Positions 49,965 to 60,002 of a stretch of DNA of 64,000 nt are shown here, one piece after another. This stretch comes from Tremella fuciformis (lineage: Eukaryota > Basidiomycota > Tremellomycetes > Tremellales > Tremellaceae), in NCBI GenBank assembly GCA_032768795.1, contig CP136495.1, positions 436,501 through 500,500 on the forward strand, given 5' to 3'. The number at the start of each line of letters is the position of its first letter. The stretch's first letter is position 1. The notes under the pieces were generated by a model that saw nothing but the letters and a program-made list of their open reading frames with translations, was not told where the DNA came from and ran no database searches. The translations under genes and the position numbers were made by a program.

Positions 49965-52900
49965 TTATATTCCTCTTGGTTTCCCTGGGTTCCTTTTGTG
50001 GAAGCTCTCGACGCTTTCGAGAGCACCAGTAATGTTCTCCACTGGTTCCCAGGTCGTCTCCTCATCTGTTCCTTCGTACCCCACCCACTCGACGAGGTAC
50101 TCCACCTTTCTGCCCCTTTTCCTCGAGTCGACGACGTTCTTCACCTCATAGCTAGGGCCCTCGTCGTCGACCTCCACTGGTGGCGGAGGGTCGTAGGTCT
50201 GTCCAGGGATCCTCGGCGGGTGGTATGGCTTAAGACGGAGGACGTTGAAGACCGGGCTCACCCTCATCGTCGCCGGCAGCTCCAGCTTGTACGTTGATGG
50301 ACCCGTCTTAGCGAGGATTTTGTATGGTCCCCCCCATTTGATGTCGAGCTTCTTCGAGGGTCGACGAGTCTTGATGTTCTCCATCGACAGCATGACCATA
50401 TCATCCACCTTCAACACTGGCGCATCCCTTCTCTTTGCATCGTAATACTTGGCGTACCGCTCATTGGCTTGCTGTATGGCTTGTTGGCAAGATCGGTGCA
50501 CCTCGTCGAGGGACCCAAGCTTTTCCTTGACCGACGGTATCTCCGCTCGCTCGGCGCTCTCTCTCAAGTCATCAGTCCATCGCGGCGAGTACCCAAAGTT
50601 CGCCTCGAACGGGCTCATCTTGATCGCCGAGTGCTGGGTATTGTTATAGGCGAAGGCTGCTCTCTGCAGCAGACTCGACCAATCGTCTTGTCTGTGATCG
50701 CAGAATACCCGTAGGTACTGCTCGAGGACCTGATTGACTCGCTCCGTCTGCCCGTCGGTTTGGGGATGGAAGGCTGTCGACAGGCTGATCTTGATCCCCA
50801 GGGCCCCACACAGTGCTCCCCATAGTCGACTAGTGAACTTGCTCCCTCGATCAGATACGATGGACCTTGGCAACCCATGCTGCGCCACGACATTGTCGAT
50901 GATGAGGTCGACGAGTCCCGCCGTTGTGAGGCGAGTCGTTGTCGGCACGAAGATAGCCCACTTCGTCAGGCGGTCTACCACGACGAGGATGGAGTTGAAG
51001 CCCTGGCTGCCGGGGAGCTCCTCGATGAAGTCCATGGAAATTGCTTGCCACGGGCCTTCCGGGACTTCGAGACTCTGGAGGAGACCATGAGGGCGCTGCC
51101 TGCTTGTCTTTGTCCTCTGGCAGATGGCACAACCCTGTACGTAGGCCTCAACATCGCGCCGCAGCCCCAGCCAACAGACGTCCCTCCTGAGCAACTCCAA
51201 CATCTTGGTGATTCCCGGATGTCCCGCTAGGATCCCCTCATGTCGATCCCTTATGGCTCGGAGCCGCCCATCGCCCTTGCCAGTGAGGTATAGCCGCCCA
51301 TTGAGTCGCAGGGCCCCGCCAGGCTCTACCTTGGCTCGTGTGGGCTCGTCGAGGCCCATCCTTTGAACCAACCCAAACAGCTTGGGGAATCCCGCCGCAT
51401 CAATCACCACTCCGTTCTCCTCCTTCTTGATCCTCTCCAACTCTTCTCCAGCGTGCTCGAACTCCTCATCCTCCTCCCAGGTGCTCCGAGTACCCGTCTG
51501 CGGATCCTCTCTTGCCTCTGGATCTGGACTCGACGAGCCTCGTCGAGGCTCCTCGATGAGTGCCCGAAGCATGTACCCCAGCGACGTCTCGACCTTGCTT
51601 TCTTGGTCAAACCCAGGTAAGGCCTGCACTCGTTGCTCCTCCAGGTCCAATCCATCAGGCTTGTAGTCGGGCCTCCTCGACAGAGCGTCTGGGTAAGCCG
51701 CTTTGAGCCCGGGACGATACACGATTCGGAAGGAGAATCCTGCCAGGGCGTCGACCCATCGCGCAACCCGCCCACTCAGTTTCCTCGGCTCCATCCAATA
51801 GCTGAGGTTGTGGTGATCCGTGAGGACCGTGCAGCTTACTTGCAGAAGGAGATGTCGCTTCCGCTTGAACGCCATCACTATCGCCAGGAACTCCTTCTCT
51901 GTAGTCGTCCAGTTCAACTCTGCCCCCGAAAACGACCCAGACTCTATGGCCACCGGGTGCTCGAGGCTCGTCGAGGGGTTAATCTGTGATATCACAAATC
52001 CCCACCCGTAGAGCGAAGCGTCGGTCTGCACGATGGTCTCGAATGCAGGGTCGAAATGGGCTAATACAGGGGGCTCGCTCATTCGCCTCTTGATCTCTTC
52101 GAAGGCTCTTGCCTGCGCGTCTCCCCAACCAAACGGGACTCCCTTCTTTGTCAGCAACACTAGGGGGAGCGCTACCTTGGCAAAGTTGGGTACGAAGCGG
52201 CGGTAATAGTTTGCCAGACCCAAGAACCGGCGTACTTCGAGGAGGTTGCTTGGTGCTGGGAAGTCGACGACGCCTTTCACGTACTCCGGATTCGCTTCCA
52301 CGCCTTCTCGGGAGATGACAAAGCCCAGAAAGTCGACCTTCCTCTTCTCGAACTCGGATTTCGACGCTTTCACATACAGTCCCGCCTTCCGCAACGCCTC
52401 GAGTACCGCCTTTGTGAGGGAACGAAGCTCGTCGAGGCTCTTGGCGTGGACCAAAATGTCGTCGATGTAGATCACCACTCCCCGCCCAACGAACTCTCTG
52501 AGCACCTCGTTGAGGAAGTGCTGGAAGACTGCTGGCGCGTTCTTCAAGCCATCTCGTACTACCAGGGACTCGAACATCCCCAGAGGCGTCCTAAAGGCGG
52601 TATAGGCTTCGTGTCCTGGCGCCATGCGAAGAAGCTGGTAAGCTCCCGGTAGGTCGAACTTGGTGTACCACTCTGACTCCGCCAGATCAGCCGTGACTTG
52701 GGAAATCAACGGCAAGGGGTACGCGTCCGACACTGTTGCCTCGTTGAGCTTCCGGTAATTGACCACCATTCGCCATTCGCCGGCAACCTTCTTAGGGACA
52801 AAAAAGCTCGGCGACCCATACGCCGCGTTCGATGGCCTGATCTTGCCCGCTGCTTGCTCTTTGGCGAGGAGCTCCCTGAGTGCTCTCATTTGATCCGGCG

Positions 52901-54032
52901 ACAGTTGGTAAAGCGGTGCGACCCGTAGTTCTGCGCCCTCCTTCAGTCTGATCCGCAGGTCGTATTCTCTACTCGGCGGAAGCGTGTCGGCGGGTCGACG
53001 AGGGTGGAACACATCGAGGAACTCATGGTAGTACTCCGGAACGATCCTTCGCACCGCCTGGGACTCCTCCTCTGACAGAGTGTACTCGTCAAACCCAAGA
53101 TGCCCGTCCAAACGTCCCACCACTTCCTCGAGCTCGTCGGTGACAGTCCCTCGCAGCCGCTCTGCGGCGAGCCTGTTCTGCTCCCACCGATTGATCCGCA
53201 AGGGGATATGGTTCGGGGAGCTCCTACGGGACTGCCCCGCGTGTTTTCCTCTCTCTCTTCTTGCTCTGGTAGCCAAAATGGCCAGATCACTTGAAGCAGC
53301 CTCGACGACCGTCGACGAGGCCACCTTTTCTTCTCCACGGGTGACTTCCATAGCTCCCATGTCCATGACTACTCTCTTCTCTTGCATCCAGTCGTACCCT
53401 AGCACGACGTCTGCACCTGCGAGCCGCGTAACCGCTAGCCGTTCTTCACTTGTTTCCCCAAGCGTCTCCACCGGGGCCACCACTTCGTGGGTGATTTCGC
53501 CCGCGGATGACGGTTCGCCGTCGAACAGGAGGACATTCCTGGGTCGCTCCAACTTCTGTTGGGTCAAGCCCTGGCCTTCGGCGTAGTCCTGATCAATGAA
53601 GGTCCCGCCTGCGCCTGTATCTAACAGTATGCAAGCGGCCGTCCCGTCCACTTTTCCTGCTACGACAGCTTGATGCCTTCCCAGCCTGCAAGCCTCACCG
53701 CTCATGCATTCCTCGGCATCACTAGCACTCTGTACAGACTCCTTCTCGGACTCCAGGTCCTCTGCTTCTTCTTCATGTTGATCTTCCTCGACGAGGGAAG
53801 CGGACCCCGTCGGTGGGTGAGTGGGCGTCGGATTAGAGGATTTGAGAGGTGAAGTCGGTTGTTCAGGAGGCGTGAGGGCGGAGAGTGTGTATGGAGCGGG
53901 GCCTCGAGTTTCTCCTTGTAGCTCGGGACCCCTCAGGCTTCCCCCTGCGGCTCCTGCTTCACGCGTTGGCCGGGGTTGAACGAGCCTGGGCAGTCGCGCG
54001 CAAGATGCCCAGCGTTTCCGCACTTGAAGCAA
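49965..54032 (-). CDS. pol: Gypsy-2 Pol: protease, reverse transcriptase, RNase H, integrase, chromodomain
   Basis: 1,355-codon open frame overlapping gag by 100 nt in the -1 frame. Protease LLDTGAGG, RT VNYRKLNEA and YIDDILVH, RNase H QTDASLYGWG and LTDHHNLS, integrase with H...H and CAICQRT, SMDFIEEL, SDRGSKF, GQTERVNQ, and a C-terminal chromodomain (YLVEWVGYEGTDEETTWEP). In motif 3 of RT it has VNYRK where gypsy-1 has VDYRK. No stops; potentially active. Confidence 0.95.
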   Translation of the reverse strand: MLQVRKRWASCARLPRLVQPRPTREAGAAGGSLRGPELQGETRGPAPYTLSALTPPEQPTSPLKSSNPTPTHPPTGSASLVEEDQHEEEAEDLESEKESVQSASDAEECMSGEACRLGRHQAVVAGKVDGTAACILLDTGAGGTFIDQDYAEGQGLTQQKLERPRNVLLFDGEPSSAGEITHEVVAPVETLGETSEERLAVTRLAGADVVLGYDWMQEKRVVMDMGAMEVTRGEEKVASSTVVEAASSDLAILATRARRERGKHAGQSRRSSPNHIPLRINRWEQNRLAAERLRGTVTDELEEVVGRLDGHLGFDEYTLSEEESQAVRRIVPEYYHEFLDVFHPRRPADTLPPSREYDLRIRLKEGAELRVAPLYQLSPDQMRALRELLAKEQAAGKIRPSNAAYGSPSFFVPKKVAGEWRMVVNYRKLNEATVSDAYPLPLISQVTADLAESEWYTKFDLPGAYQLLRMAPGHEAYTAFRTPLGMFESLVVRDGLKNAPAVFQHFLNEVLREFVGRGVVIYIDDILVHAKSLDELRSLTKAVLEALRKAGLYVKASKSEFEKRKVDFLGFVISREGVEANPEYVKGVVDFPAPSNLLEVRRFLGLANYYRRFVPNFAKVALPLVLLTKKGVPFGWGDAQARAFEEIKRRMSEPPVLAHFDPAFETIVQTDASLYGWGFVISQINPSTSLEHPVAIESGSFSGAELNWTTTEKEFLAIVMAFKRKRHLLLQVSCTVLTDHHNLSYWMEPRKLSGRVARWVDALAGFSFRIVYRPGLKAAYPDALSRRPDYKPDGLDLEEQRVQALPGFDQESKVETSLGYMLRALIEEPRRGSSSPDPEAREDPQTGTRSTWEEDEEFEHAGEELERIKKEENGVVIDAAGFPKLFGLVQRMGLDEPTRAKVEPGGALRLNGRLYLTGKGDGRLRAIRDRHEGILAGHPGITKMLELLRRDVCWLGLRRDVEAYVQGCAICQRTKTSRQRPHGLLQSLEVPEGPWQAISMDFIEELPGSQGFNSILVVVDRLTKWAIFVPTTTRLTTAGLVDLIIDNVVAQHGLPRSIVSDRGSKFTSRLWGALCGALGIKISLSTAFHPQTDGQTERVNQVLEQYLRVFCDHRQDDWSSLLQRAAFAYNNTQHSAIKMSPFEANFGYSPRWTDDLRESAERAEIPSVKEKLGSLDEVHRSCQQAIQQANERYAKYYDAKRRDAPVLKVDDMVMLSMENIKTRRPSKKLDIKWGGPYKILAKTGPSTYKLELPATMRVSPVFNVLRLKPYHPPRIPGQTYDPPPPVEVDDEGPSYEVKNVVDSRKRGRKVEYLVEWVGYEGTDEETTWEPVENITGALESVESFHKRNPGKPRGI

Positions 54033-55075
54033 AGGCCCTGGCTGCCTCGCCTCTCGTGCTCGTCCGGAGTGAGCCTAGGGCGAGGAGGGTAGACTCGTCG
54101 AGGGGCTGCAGCGGAGTTGAGACTCGACGAGGTTATCGGGCCAGGTGAGGGTCTGGGGTTCGTCACCGCCGCTCCAACCTCTGACGTAACCGCTGTAGAT
54201 CCGCCGTTGTTGCCGCCCAGGACAGTCTTCTTCTTCTCTCGCCTGTTCTCCGCCTTGTTCTTCTCTGCCTCCCTTGCTCGCAGACTGTTGTCGAGGCGGA
54301 CCACAAACGCCTGCAGCTCGGCAAAGGTCTCGAACTCTTTGGGGTGCCTGGCCACCTCGTCCTGAAGCACGTCGGAGAGCCCTTCCTTGGCACGAGCCGT
54401 TGCTTGCTCGTCGAGCTCCCATGAGAGGACTGACGTGTACTCCCGAATCTTGGCGAAGTACTCGGCTGCCGATCCCGTCTGCCGCAGCGAGAAGTACTTG
54501 CGTCGAGCAGTCCCCTTCGCGTCGGGATCCCCAAAGTTCTCGCGCAGGTAGCGACGAAGCCCAGCGTAAGTCCGAATTTTCTCGTCGAGGTAGTCGCCAG
54601 CCTCGACATGCTCTCCGTTCTCGTTCAAATCGCTGTCTCGCCCTGTCGCCAAGGGCTGAATCGCGTCGAGCACGAATCCCCTGAGGAACGAGATCACATA
54701 CATGACCTTGTGCGTGTCGCCAGAGAACTTCGACGGCTGCAGCTTGAAGACCGTCTCGCACTGCATGATGAACCGCTCCAAAGCGGCTGGGTCCTTGCCG
54801 TTAAACGTGTCAGGCGGGTTCGCCTTCGGCTCGGACGGGTTCCCAACGCCTGGCGAGCCCTGTCGTTGCTGCGCCTGCTGCTCGACGAGGGCCGCCTGAA
54901 GCTGCACGATTTGCGCGAGCAACTGCTGCACAGACGGCTGATCACCCAATGGTTGGGCCATGTTGGTCGCGGCGGCTCTCAGTCGAGTGTCCACCGGTAG
55001 TCGTAGGTTTGTGGGTAGAGCAATGTGCTGATGCTCAGGATCTGTCGACGTGGTTCGTCGAGTCGATGGTGCCAT
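53933..55075 (-). CDS. gag: Gypsy-2 Gag
   Basis: 380 codons from the ATG at 55,075 (MAPSTRRTT). Capsid region around NPPDTFNGKDPAALERF and FGDPDAKGTARRKYF, a Lys/Arg-rich linker, and one CCHC knuckle CFKCGNAGHLARDC. It ends just after the GGGGGAA run used, by inference, for the shift into pol. An inner ATG (MAQPLGD) is a possible second start. Confidence 0.93.
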   Translation of the reverse strand: MAPSTRRTTSTDPEHQHIALPTNLRLPVDTRLRAAATNMAQPLGDQPSVQQLLAQIVQLQAALVEQQAQQRQGSPGVGNPSEPKANPPDTFNGKDPAALERFIMQCETVFKLQPSKFSGDTHKVMYVISFLRGFVLDAIQPLATGRDSDLNENGEHVEAGDYLDEKIRTYAGLRRYLRENFGDPDAKGTARRKYFSLRQTGSAAEYFAKIREYTSVLSWELDEQATARAKEGLSDVLQDEVARHPKEFETFAELQAFVVRLDNSLRAREAEKNKAENRREKKKTVLGGNNGGSTAVTSEVGAAVTNPRPSPGPITSSSLNSAAAPRRVYPPRPRLTPDEHERRGSQGLCFKCGNAGHLARDCPGSFNPGQRVKQEPQGEA

Positions 55076-55098
55076 GAACTAGTCGTGTGAGAGGTAGG

Positions 55099-55111
55099 AG
55101 CACCGTGGTAT
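55099..55111 (-). promoter_or_regulatory. Gypsy-2 self-priming site (PBS)
   Basis: 13 nt, two bases inside the 5' LTR, exactly complementary to LTR positions 55,276-55,264 on the element strand. A strong TATA run (about 55,302-55,311) lies 30 nt upstream of 55,276. Same geometry as gypsy-1 although the sequence differs. Confidence 0.72.
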
Positions 55112-55113
55112 AC

Positions 55114-55517
55114 TGTCACGGGGCCAAGCCGGTCGTCGACTGATAGGCCCTCTCACACGTGCTGTCTGTTGATCTGTCTCTGTCCTCCACGAGAAGGTGT
55201 GTCCTACAGCCTCTCGTGCGTCGACAACACGGCTGCGCCGTTACTTTCTATCCATGGGACTCAATACCACGGTGCTAAGGACGGTCTACGGGTGAGGACT
55301 TGTATATATATCACCCGTGCCCTCCTCTGCACCGCCTTGGGCTTTCTCCTTGAAACACCATCGACGAGGCTCGAGCTCTAAAGTCGTCGAGGCTACTCGA
55401 GCGTCGTCGAGGCTACTCGAGGATCGACGATAGGCTCACGTGTTTGACAGGCGTGCTGGGCTGGAACGAGGCTCGTAGGCGTGCTTTGGTGATCATGGAG
55501 GCGTGGCCGACGTGACA
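55114..55517 (-). repeat. Gypsy-2 5' LTR
   Basis: 404 bp, matching the 3' LTR by eye; contains the TATA run and predicted transcript start described for the self-priming site. Confidence 0.95.
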
Positions 55518-55522
55518 GGTCG

Positions 55523-58500
55523 CTACACTCCCATACGTGTAGGTAGGCGTTGAAATCACCCCCAAGGACAAAAGGTCGATCACCTGTAGTCAGTTGTACA
55601 ACGCGGTCCCAGAAACCTTTGATATCCAGATGCCTGGCGCGAGTACTGGCTGTAGGGGCATAGATGCCAACAATTCTGAGTGTTTGTGAACGACCGATAG
55701 CATCTGCAAGCTTGATATCGAGGGCTGCGATGCGACCAGCCCATAATGGTTCTGGCGCAATCGAGACACGAGACACGATAGAGATGGTCTTGAGGACCAG
55801 GATCGCGACCCCTCGAGAGCCTGACGTTGGTGAAGACTCACTGTGGACATTGTAGAAGCGCTGAAGGGAGAACTGGCGAAGGGGATCTGCTGGTAAAGCG
55901 AGCATCTGCTTTGTGCCCTGCCATGTCTCCGTCAATATCAGGATGTGTGGGAAGCAATTCGAGATCATGCAAAGGATGGCGAGACTTTTAGTGAGCTCTC
56001 CCTTGAGTCCATTGCAGTTGAGAGTGAGGACCCTGAGAGGATCGCTGTATGTGAAAGCGCCAGGCAGCAAAGAGAGTCCAAGCAGGCACATCAGCACAAG
56101 GGGTGGCCGGGTCGTCCCAGTGGTACGAGTCACATTCCGCGCAACACGATTCTTACAAGGACCAGTCAACCGAGAGAAAGTCATTACGAGGTCGTTACAG
56201 GTGAAGCTTGAGACGGCGAGGAGCGACAACAGGACGAGCCGAGCGAGTATGGTCAGGTAGAAGCATTCTTCTGTGTAAGTGCGTCTTGGCAAAAAGAGGA
56301 CGTCCAGGCTCACTTGTGCGTCCTCCATCACAAAGTCACCTTCGATGTGAGACGACGAGTCTGCCGGGAGAGGAATCAACCTTCCCAAGGCCAAGGCGTC
56401 AGTGCCATTTGGACCTCGCAGGAAAGCCTGCTCTTCCTCGTCCTTTTCCGCTGCAGCCTGCCGGGAGCCAGAGGGTTGGGGCCGCTCGCCAGAGGCGGAG
56501 GCCGACTCAAGGTCCCCCTCCTCCTCATCACCGAGCTGTTCCATCGGTGCGTCGCCGAACGCTTTGGGCGAAGCCGCGTTCTTGCTGTGCGGATCGAGAA
56601 CTTCAGAGGGCGAGCTGACGCTACCATCCTCACTTGGCGCATTCTCCTCTTGGTCATCGGCCTCTTCGTCGTCTTCCAGAGCCTGAATTTCTCCAGCGGT
56701 AGAGTTGGCGGCTTGGAGCAGAAGTCGTGGGATTGGGACAGATGGGAGAGAGGGAGCTGGGTAGGCCTGAGACGCAAGAAGACGCCTCTGTGCCATCGCC
56801 CCGTCCAGGGCTGCCATGGAGGCTTGAAGCTCCTCTTGTGCCTTTTGGAGTGCAGACTGCGATAGGGCGATCATGGTTTCCTGCGCGTCGGACTTGAGAG
56901 CTTTCCACAAGGCGACATCCCTCTCGGCATGGTTGACATCCGTTTTCAAGGTGTCCACGCGGCCTTGAGCGTATTTGATGTCGGACTCGACTGACGCCAA
57001 GCTGGCCCCGTGGTCCAGTCGCTCACCGATCCACTGCGTCTGTTTGGCGGAGAATTCGGATTGAGCGTTTGTGTAGCGCAAGACATAGCCCCACATCGCC
57101 TCATTCTGATCATCCTTGCGATCCAGGCGCGCCCTCAGCGACTTGACCTCTTCCAGGGCTTCAGCCTGAGCTTCGGCAATCTTCTGCTCCTGCTCGACCT
57201 TCCTCCGGGCCTGCTCAGCATTCTGCTCAGCCGTGATCTTCGTTTCCGCCACATTGAGATCGTAGACGAATTGCCAGGGTGGCAGCAGGCGCGGCATTTT
57301 TGAGCAAAGGTAAGCGGAGAGAGAGAAGGAGGTCGGGGTGACAATGAACCATTTCCCGTGCGCACGCCGTTCATCTTTGAGCAATCCTTCGTTGGCGCTG
57401 TACTGCTCATTGTACTCCGCTACCCATTCCCACAGTTCCGCAAGGATCGAGGTTTCGGCAAGCTGTCCAGCGCCCCAGACTGCTATAGAGCACGGGTTGG
57501 TAGGGAAGAGGACGTTAGTCGCGGGCTCGTAAGAAACGATATACCCGGGACTGCCATTCTCTCCCGCAACTTTCCATGTGCGTCCCTGCGAAAGCTCGGC
57601 GACCTGCTGGACCAAGGCCGGGTGCAGGAACTTGACGTGCCGCTCGTGTCGCATGCCACGACGACGTGAGAAGTCGAACGACCCATAGAAGGACACAGTC
57701 GGTTGAGCGAGTTTGAGAGGAGACAAGAGATCACGAAGAAAGGCAGTGGCAGTATCCTCCGTGATATCGTCCTTCTCCCTTCCCTCCTCCTTTTCAAAGT
57801 AGAAATCTTCCACCGAGCGTCTGTCGACCTTGTTTCCGCAGCTCCAGTATGCCTCAAATGCCTTGCTGATCAGGCGAATACGAAGCTTGTCCATGATTCC
57901 GATGTCGTATCCCTGACCGTTTTGTCGAGCGGTAGCGCTATAAATGATGCGCGCCGTTGGCTGGAAAGCGGCAGCTATGCCATTGAGCTGAGGCTCGCCT
58001 TCGAGGACGTCGAAGAGCGCAGCATCAATATACTCAGCATTGCCGGGGCGGAGGACCTCCTTGTTGACTTCATTGATGTGGCGGAGAATCTCGTGAGCGT
58101 GATCGATGGAGTCGCCTGTACGAAGATGTCGCAGGTTGAAAATACGCAGCTCGAACGGGGAGGTCTCAGGATTGGTGGAGGGAATCTTGATTTTTGAGGC
58201 AGTAATAATGCTAGAGAGACTCTTGTCTCCTTGCGCAGCGCTTTCCTTAGGTGGCTCCGCTTTTTCGAACGTCTGAGCCGCAGCCGCTTCTGCCCATTTG
58301 GCTGCTGCCTGTTGGGCGGAAACGCCCGCAGCTTTGACAGGCGTCGCCTTGGGATCGGCGGTCACTCGAAGAGCGGTGCTGGGTTTGGCAGGCTTAGACG
58401 CCTTGGCTTTGCCGGGGTCGGCTCTGGCGGGTGCGAGAGACGTAGTCTCTCGACCTGATGCCGCCGTTGCCCCGGTCTTGCCACCAGCCGTGGGGAGCAC

Positions 58501-58617
58501 AGGAGGGGGAACCCCGGCCGGATTGCCGCGAGTGTTGCGAGGCTTGAAGGCCATCTTCTGGACGGGTCCAGTGAGACCTTCGGGCAATAGACGTTTGTTG
58601 TTGGCAGGAGGAGCCAT
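55523..58617 (-). CDS. LINE E polyprotein, N-terminal part: ORF1-like region and most of EEP
   Basis: Starts at the ATG at 58,617 (MAPPANNKRLL) and is cut at 55,523 by gypsy-2; it continues at 46,494. ORF1-like part: Ala/Pro/Lys-rich head, a central region with DFYFEKEE and GRTWKV matching A, coiled coil (AEQNAEQARRKVEQEQKIAE), then an acidic tail. At about 56,184 an inner ATG precedes a hydrophobic segment (PLVLMCLLGLSLLPGAF) and the EEP domain: LRVLTLNCNG, TETWQG, GGDFNAYLHVWE. As in A, no stop separates ORF1 from EEP, which argues for a real fusion. Confidence 0.82.
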
Positions 58618-59950
58618 ATGCGTAATGAGAAAAGGTGGGGTAATGAATCGAGGTATCAACGTAAGCGAGTCCGAGGAAGTCAGAAGAAAGAAGAGAGGGG
58701 GGATGGTCGACCTTTTGGCCAAACACCCCCGAAAAAGAGGAGAGGGGGGGAACTTCGGCAAGACGGAGATACAGTCGTGGGTAGAGCGGGGTTCGCACCA
58801 CAGCCCCAACCACAACGGATCAAAAGGCAAAGAAGGGGGACAACGCTGGGCGCGAGAGGCCCAGTCCCCGCCATGGTGAGGGGAGAGAGGGTGCACCCAG
58901 GCCACCATCATTCCGGTGAAGACCGAGACGGAGAGCCCATGCTCAGGTCCCATCAAAGAACATCGCAGATGAGTCAGAGTCCCCTTCGAGTCGGGGAGGT
59001 AAGCCGGGGAGAACAAGCGATGTCGTGGGGCAGATTGGCGACCGAGCTCGACCGGTAGCTGATCGTGAAGTAAGCGGCCGTCGATGATGACAAAGGCAAT
59101 CGAAGGAGGCAGAAACGGGAAAACAAGTCGAGCGATGTTGTTTGCTAACGGAGTGATGCCGGAGACAGTTTTTGGGCCGTGGTCGGCGGGGTATCGGGAT
59201 TCCGGGCCGAGGATGAAATTTTCACGAGCTTCATTAGAAAACAGTAATCCAGTTAGAAAAAGGTCAGAGTAGATTAGCAGATCATTACCAAAGCTGAGAG
59301 AGCGATGCGCAGAGTACGATGCTTCGGTGGGTAGCGTCTGGCGAGAAAGATAGACTGGCGAGTCGAGTGCGAGCGTGCCACATAGCATAGTGGTCACTTC
59401 GCCCACGTGCAGAACATACAGGACATGCACGGGTTTGGAGCAAGCTCCAAGTGCTGGCAGCAAAGCCGAGCACGAATGGAGAGGTGAGACGGGCAAGTCG
59501 GTCCCGAAGACGAGATCTACGACCGCCTCACGACTCCAGTGATGGCAGGATCGCGCGCTCTTTGACTGGCGACGAAGGTCTGGAGCAGCGGTCGAGTGAA
59601 AGACGACGGCGGGTGACACCGCATGAGATCGAGGCTGGAGTGCCAGGTCGCGAGCGCTTGTTTCGTTCATCGCGGCCTTCTGTCCCCCATTTCGCGCGAA
59701 CCACCCATCCCTTGTCACAGACCAATCACTGCTTACGTTCTCGAGCCAGCCGGTCGTGCAAGTGCACCCTCAAACACAAGCGTTGACGAGACCGGCGGCG
59801 AACATTGGCTCGGCAGTAACGGTCGGTAACGCGAGGTCGGTGATGCGCACGATGGCAAACAGCGTCGTCAAGGCGAGGACGATGATCATGTTGGCGCTGG
59901 CACTGGCAAGGGCATACACGCAGGGCATCATCGTCGATACCCTGCAATCG
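58618..59950 (-). other. 5' region of LINE E
   Basis: About 1.3 kb upstream of the ORF1 ATG. From 58,618 to about 59,718 it stays open in the polyprotein frame (about 367 codons). It includes the block GACSKPVHVLYVLH near 59,400-59,450, matched in A. The last 230 bp toward the 5' end is not open in this frame. No other gene is seen. Confidence 0.5.
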
Positions 59951-59995
59951 TGAAAGATGAAAGATGAAAGATGAAAGATGAAAGATGAAAGATGA
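59951..59995. repeat. (GAAAGAT)n heptamer tract at the 5' end of LINE E
   Basis: About six copies on the plus strand. Like the hexamer of A1 and A2 it lies between the 5' end of an untruncated LINE and the AACGTCT copy (59,996-60,002) before the next 3' end. Confidence 0.9.
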
Positions 59996-60002
59996 AGACG
60001 TT

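Larger units (their letters stand above)
46935..55517 (-). mobile_element. Gypsy-2: full-length Ty3/gypsy chromovirus with antisense gene
   Basis: 8,583 bp, flanked by GGTCG (46,930-46,934 and 55,518-55,522), with 404-bp LTRs that look identical. Same plan as gypsy-1: gag, pol in the -1 frame, plus-strand accessory gene, polypurine tract. Its proteins are clearly related to but well diverged from gypsy-1. It lies immediately next to the solo LTR and shares its target pentamer. Confidence 0.95.
41846..59950 (-). mobile_element. LINE E: full-length or near full-length non-LTR retrotransposon split by two LTR insertions
   Basis: Parts 41,846-46,494 and 55,523-59,950. The 3' UTR (41,846-41,987, 142 bp) is related to that of B (AACCTAATCAC and CCCGTGATGGGTC blocks) and ends ...CGAATG. 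The 5' end carries its own simple repeat, (CATCTTT)n on the LINE strand, followed by AACGTCT and A4. Protein is clearly related to A and B. The E/D junction has only AA in place of AACGTC. Confidence 0.85.
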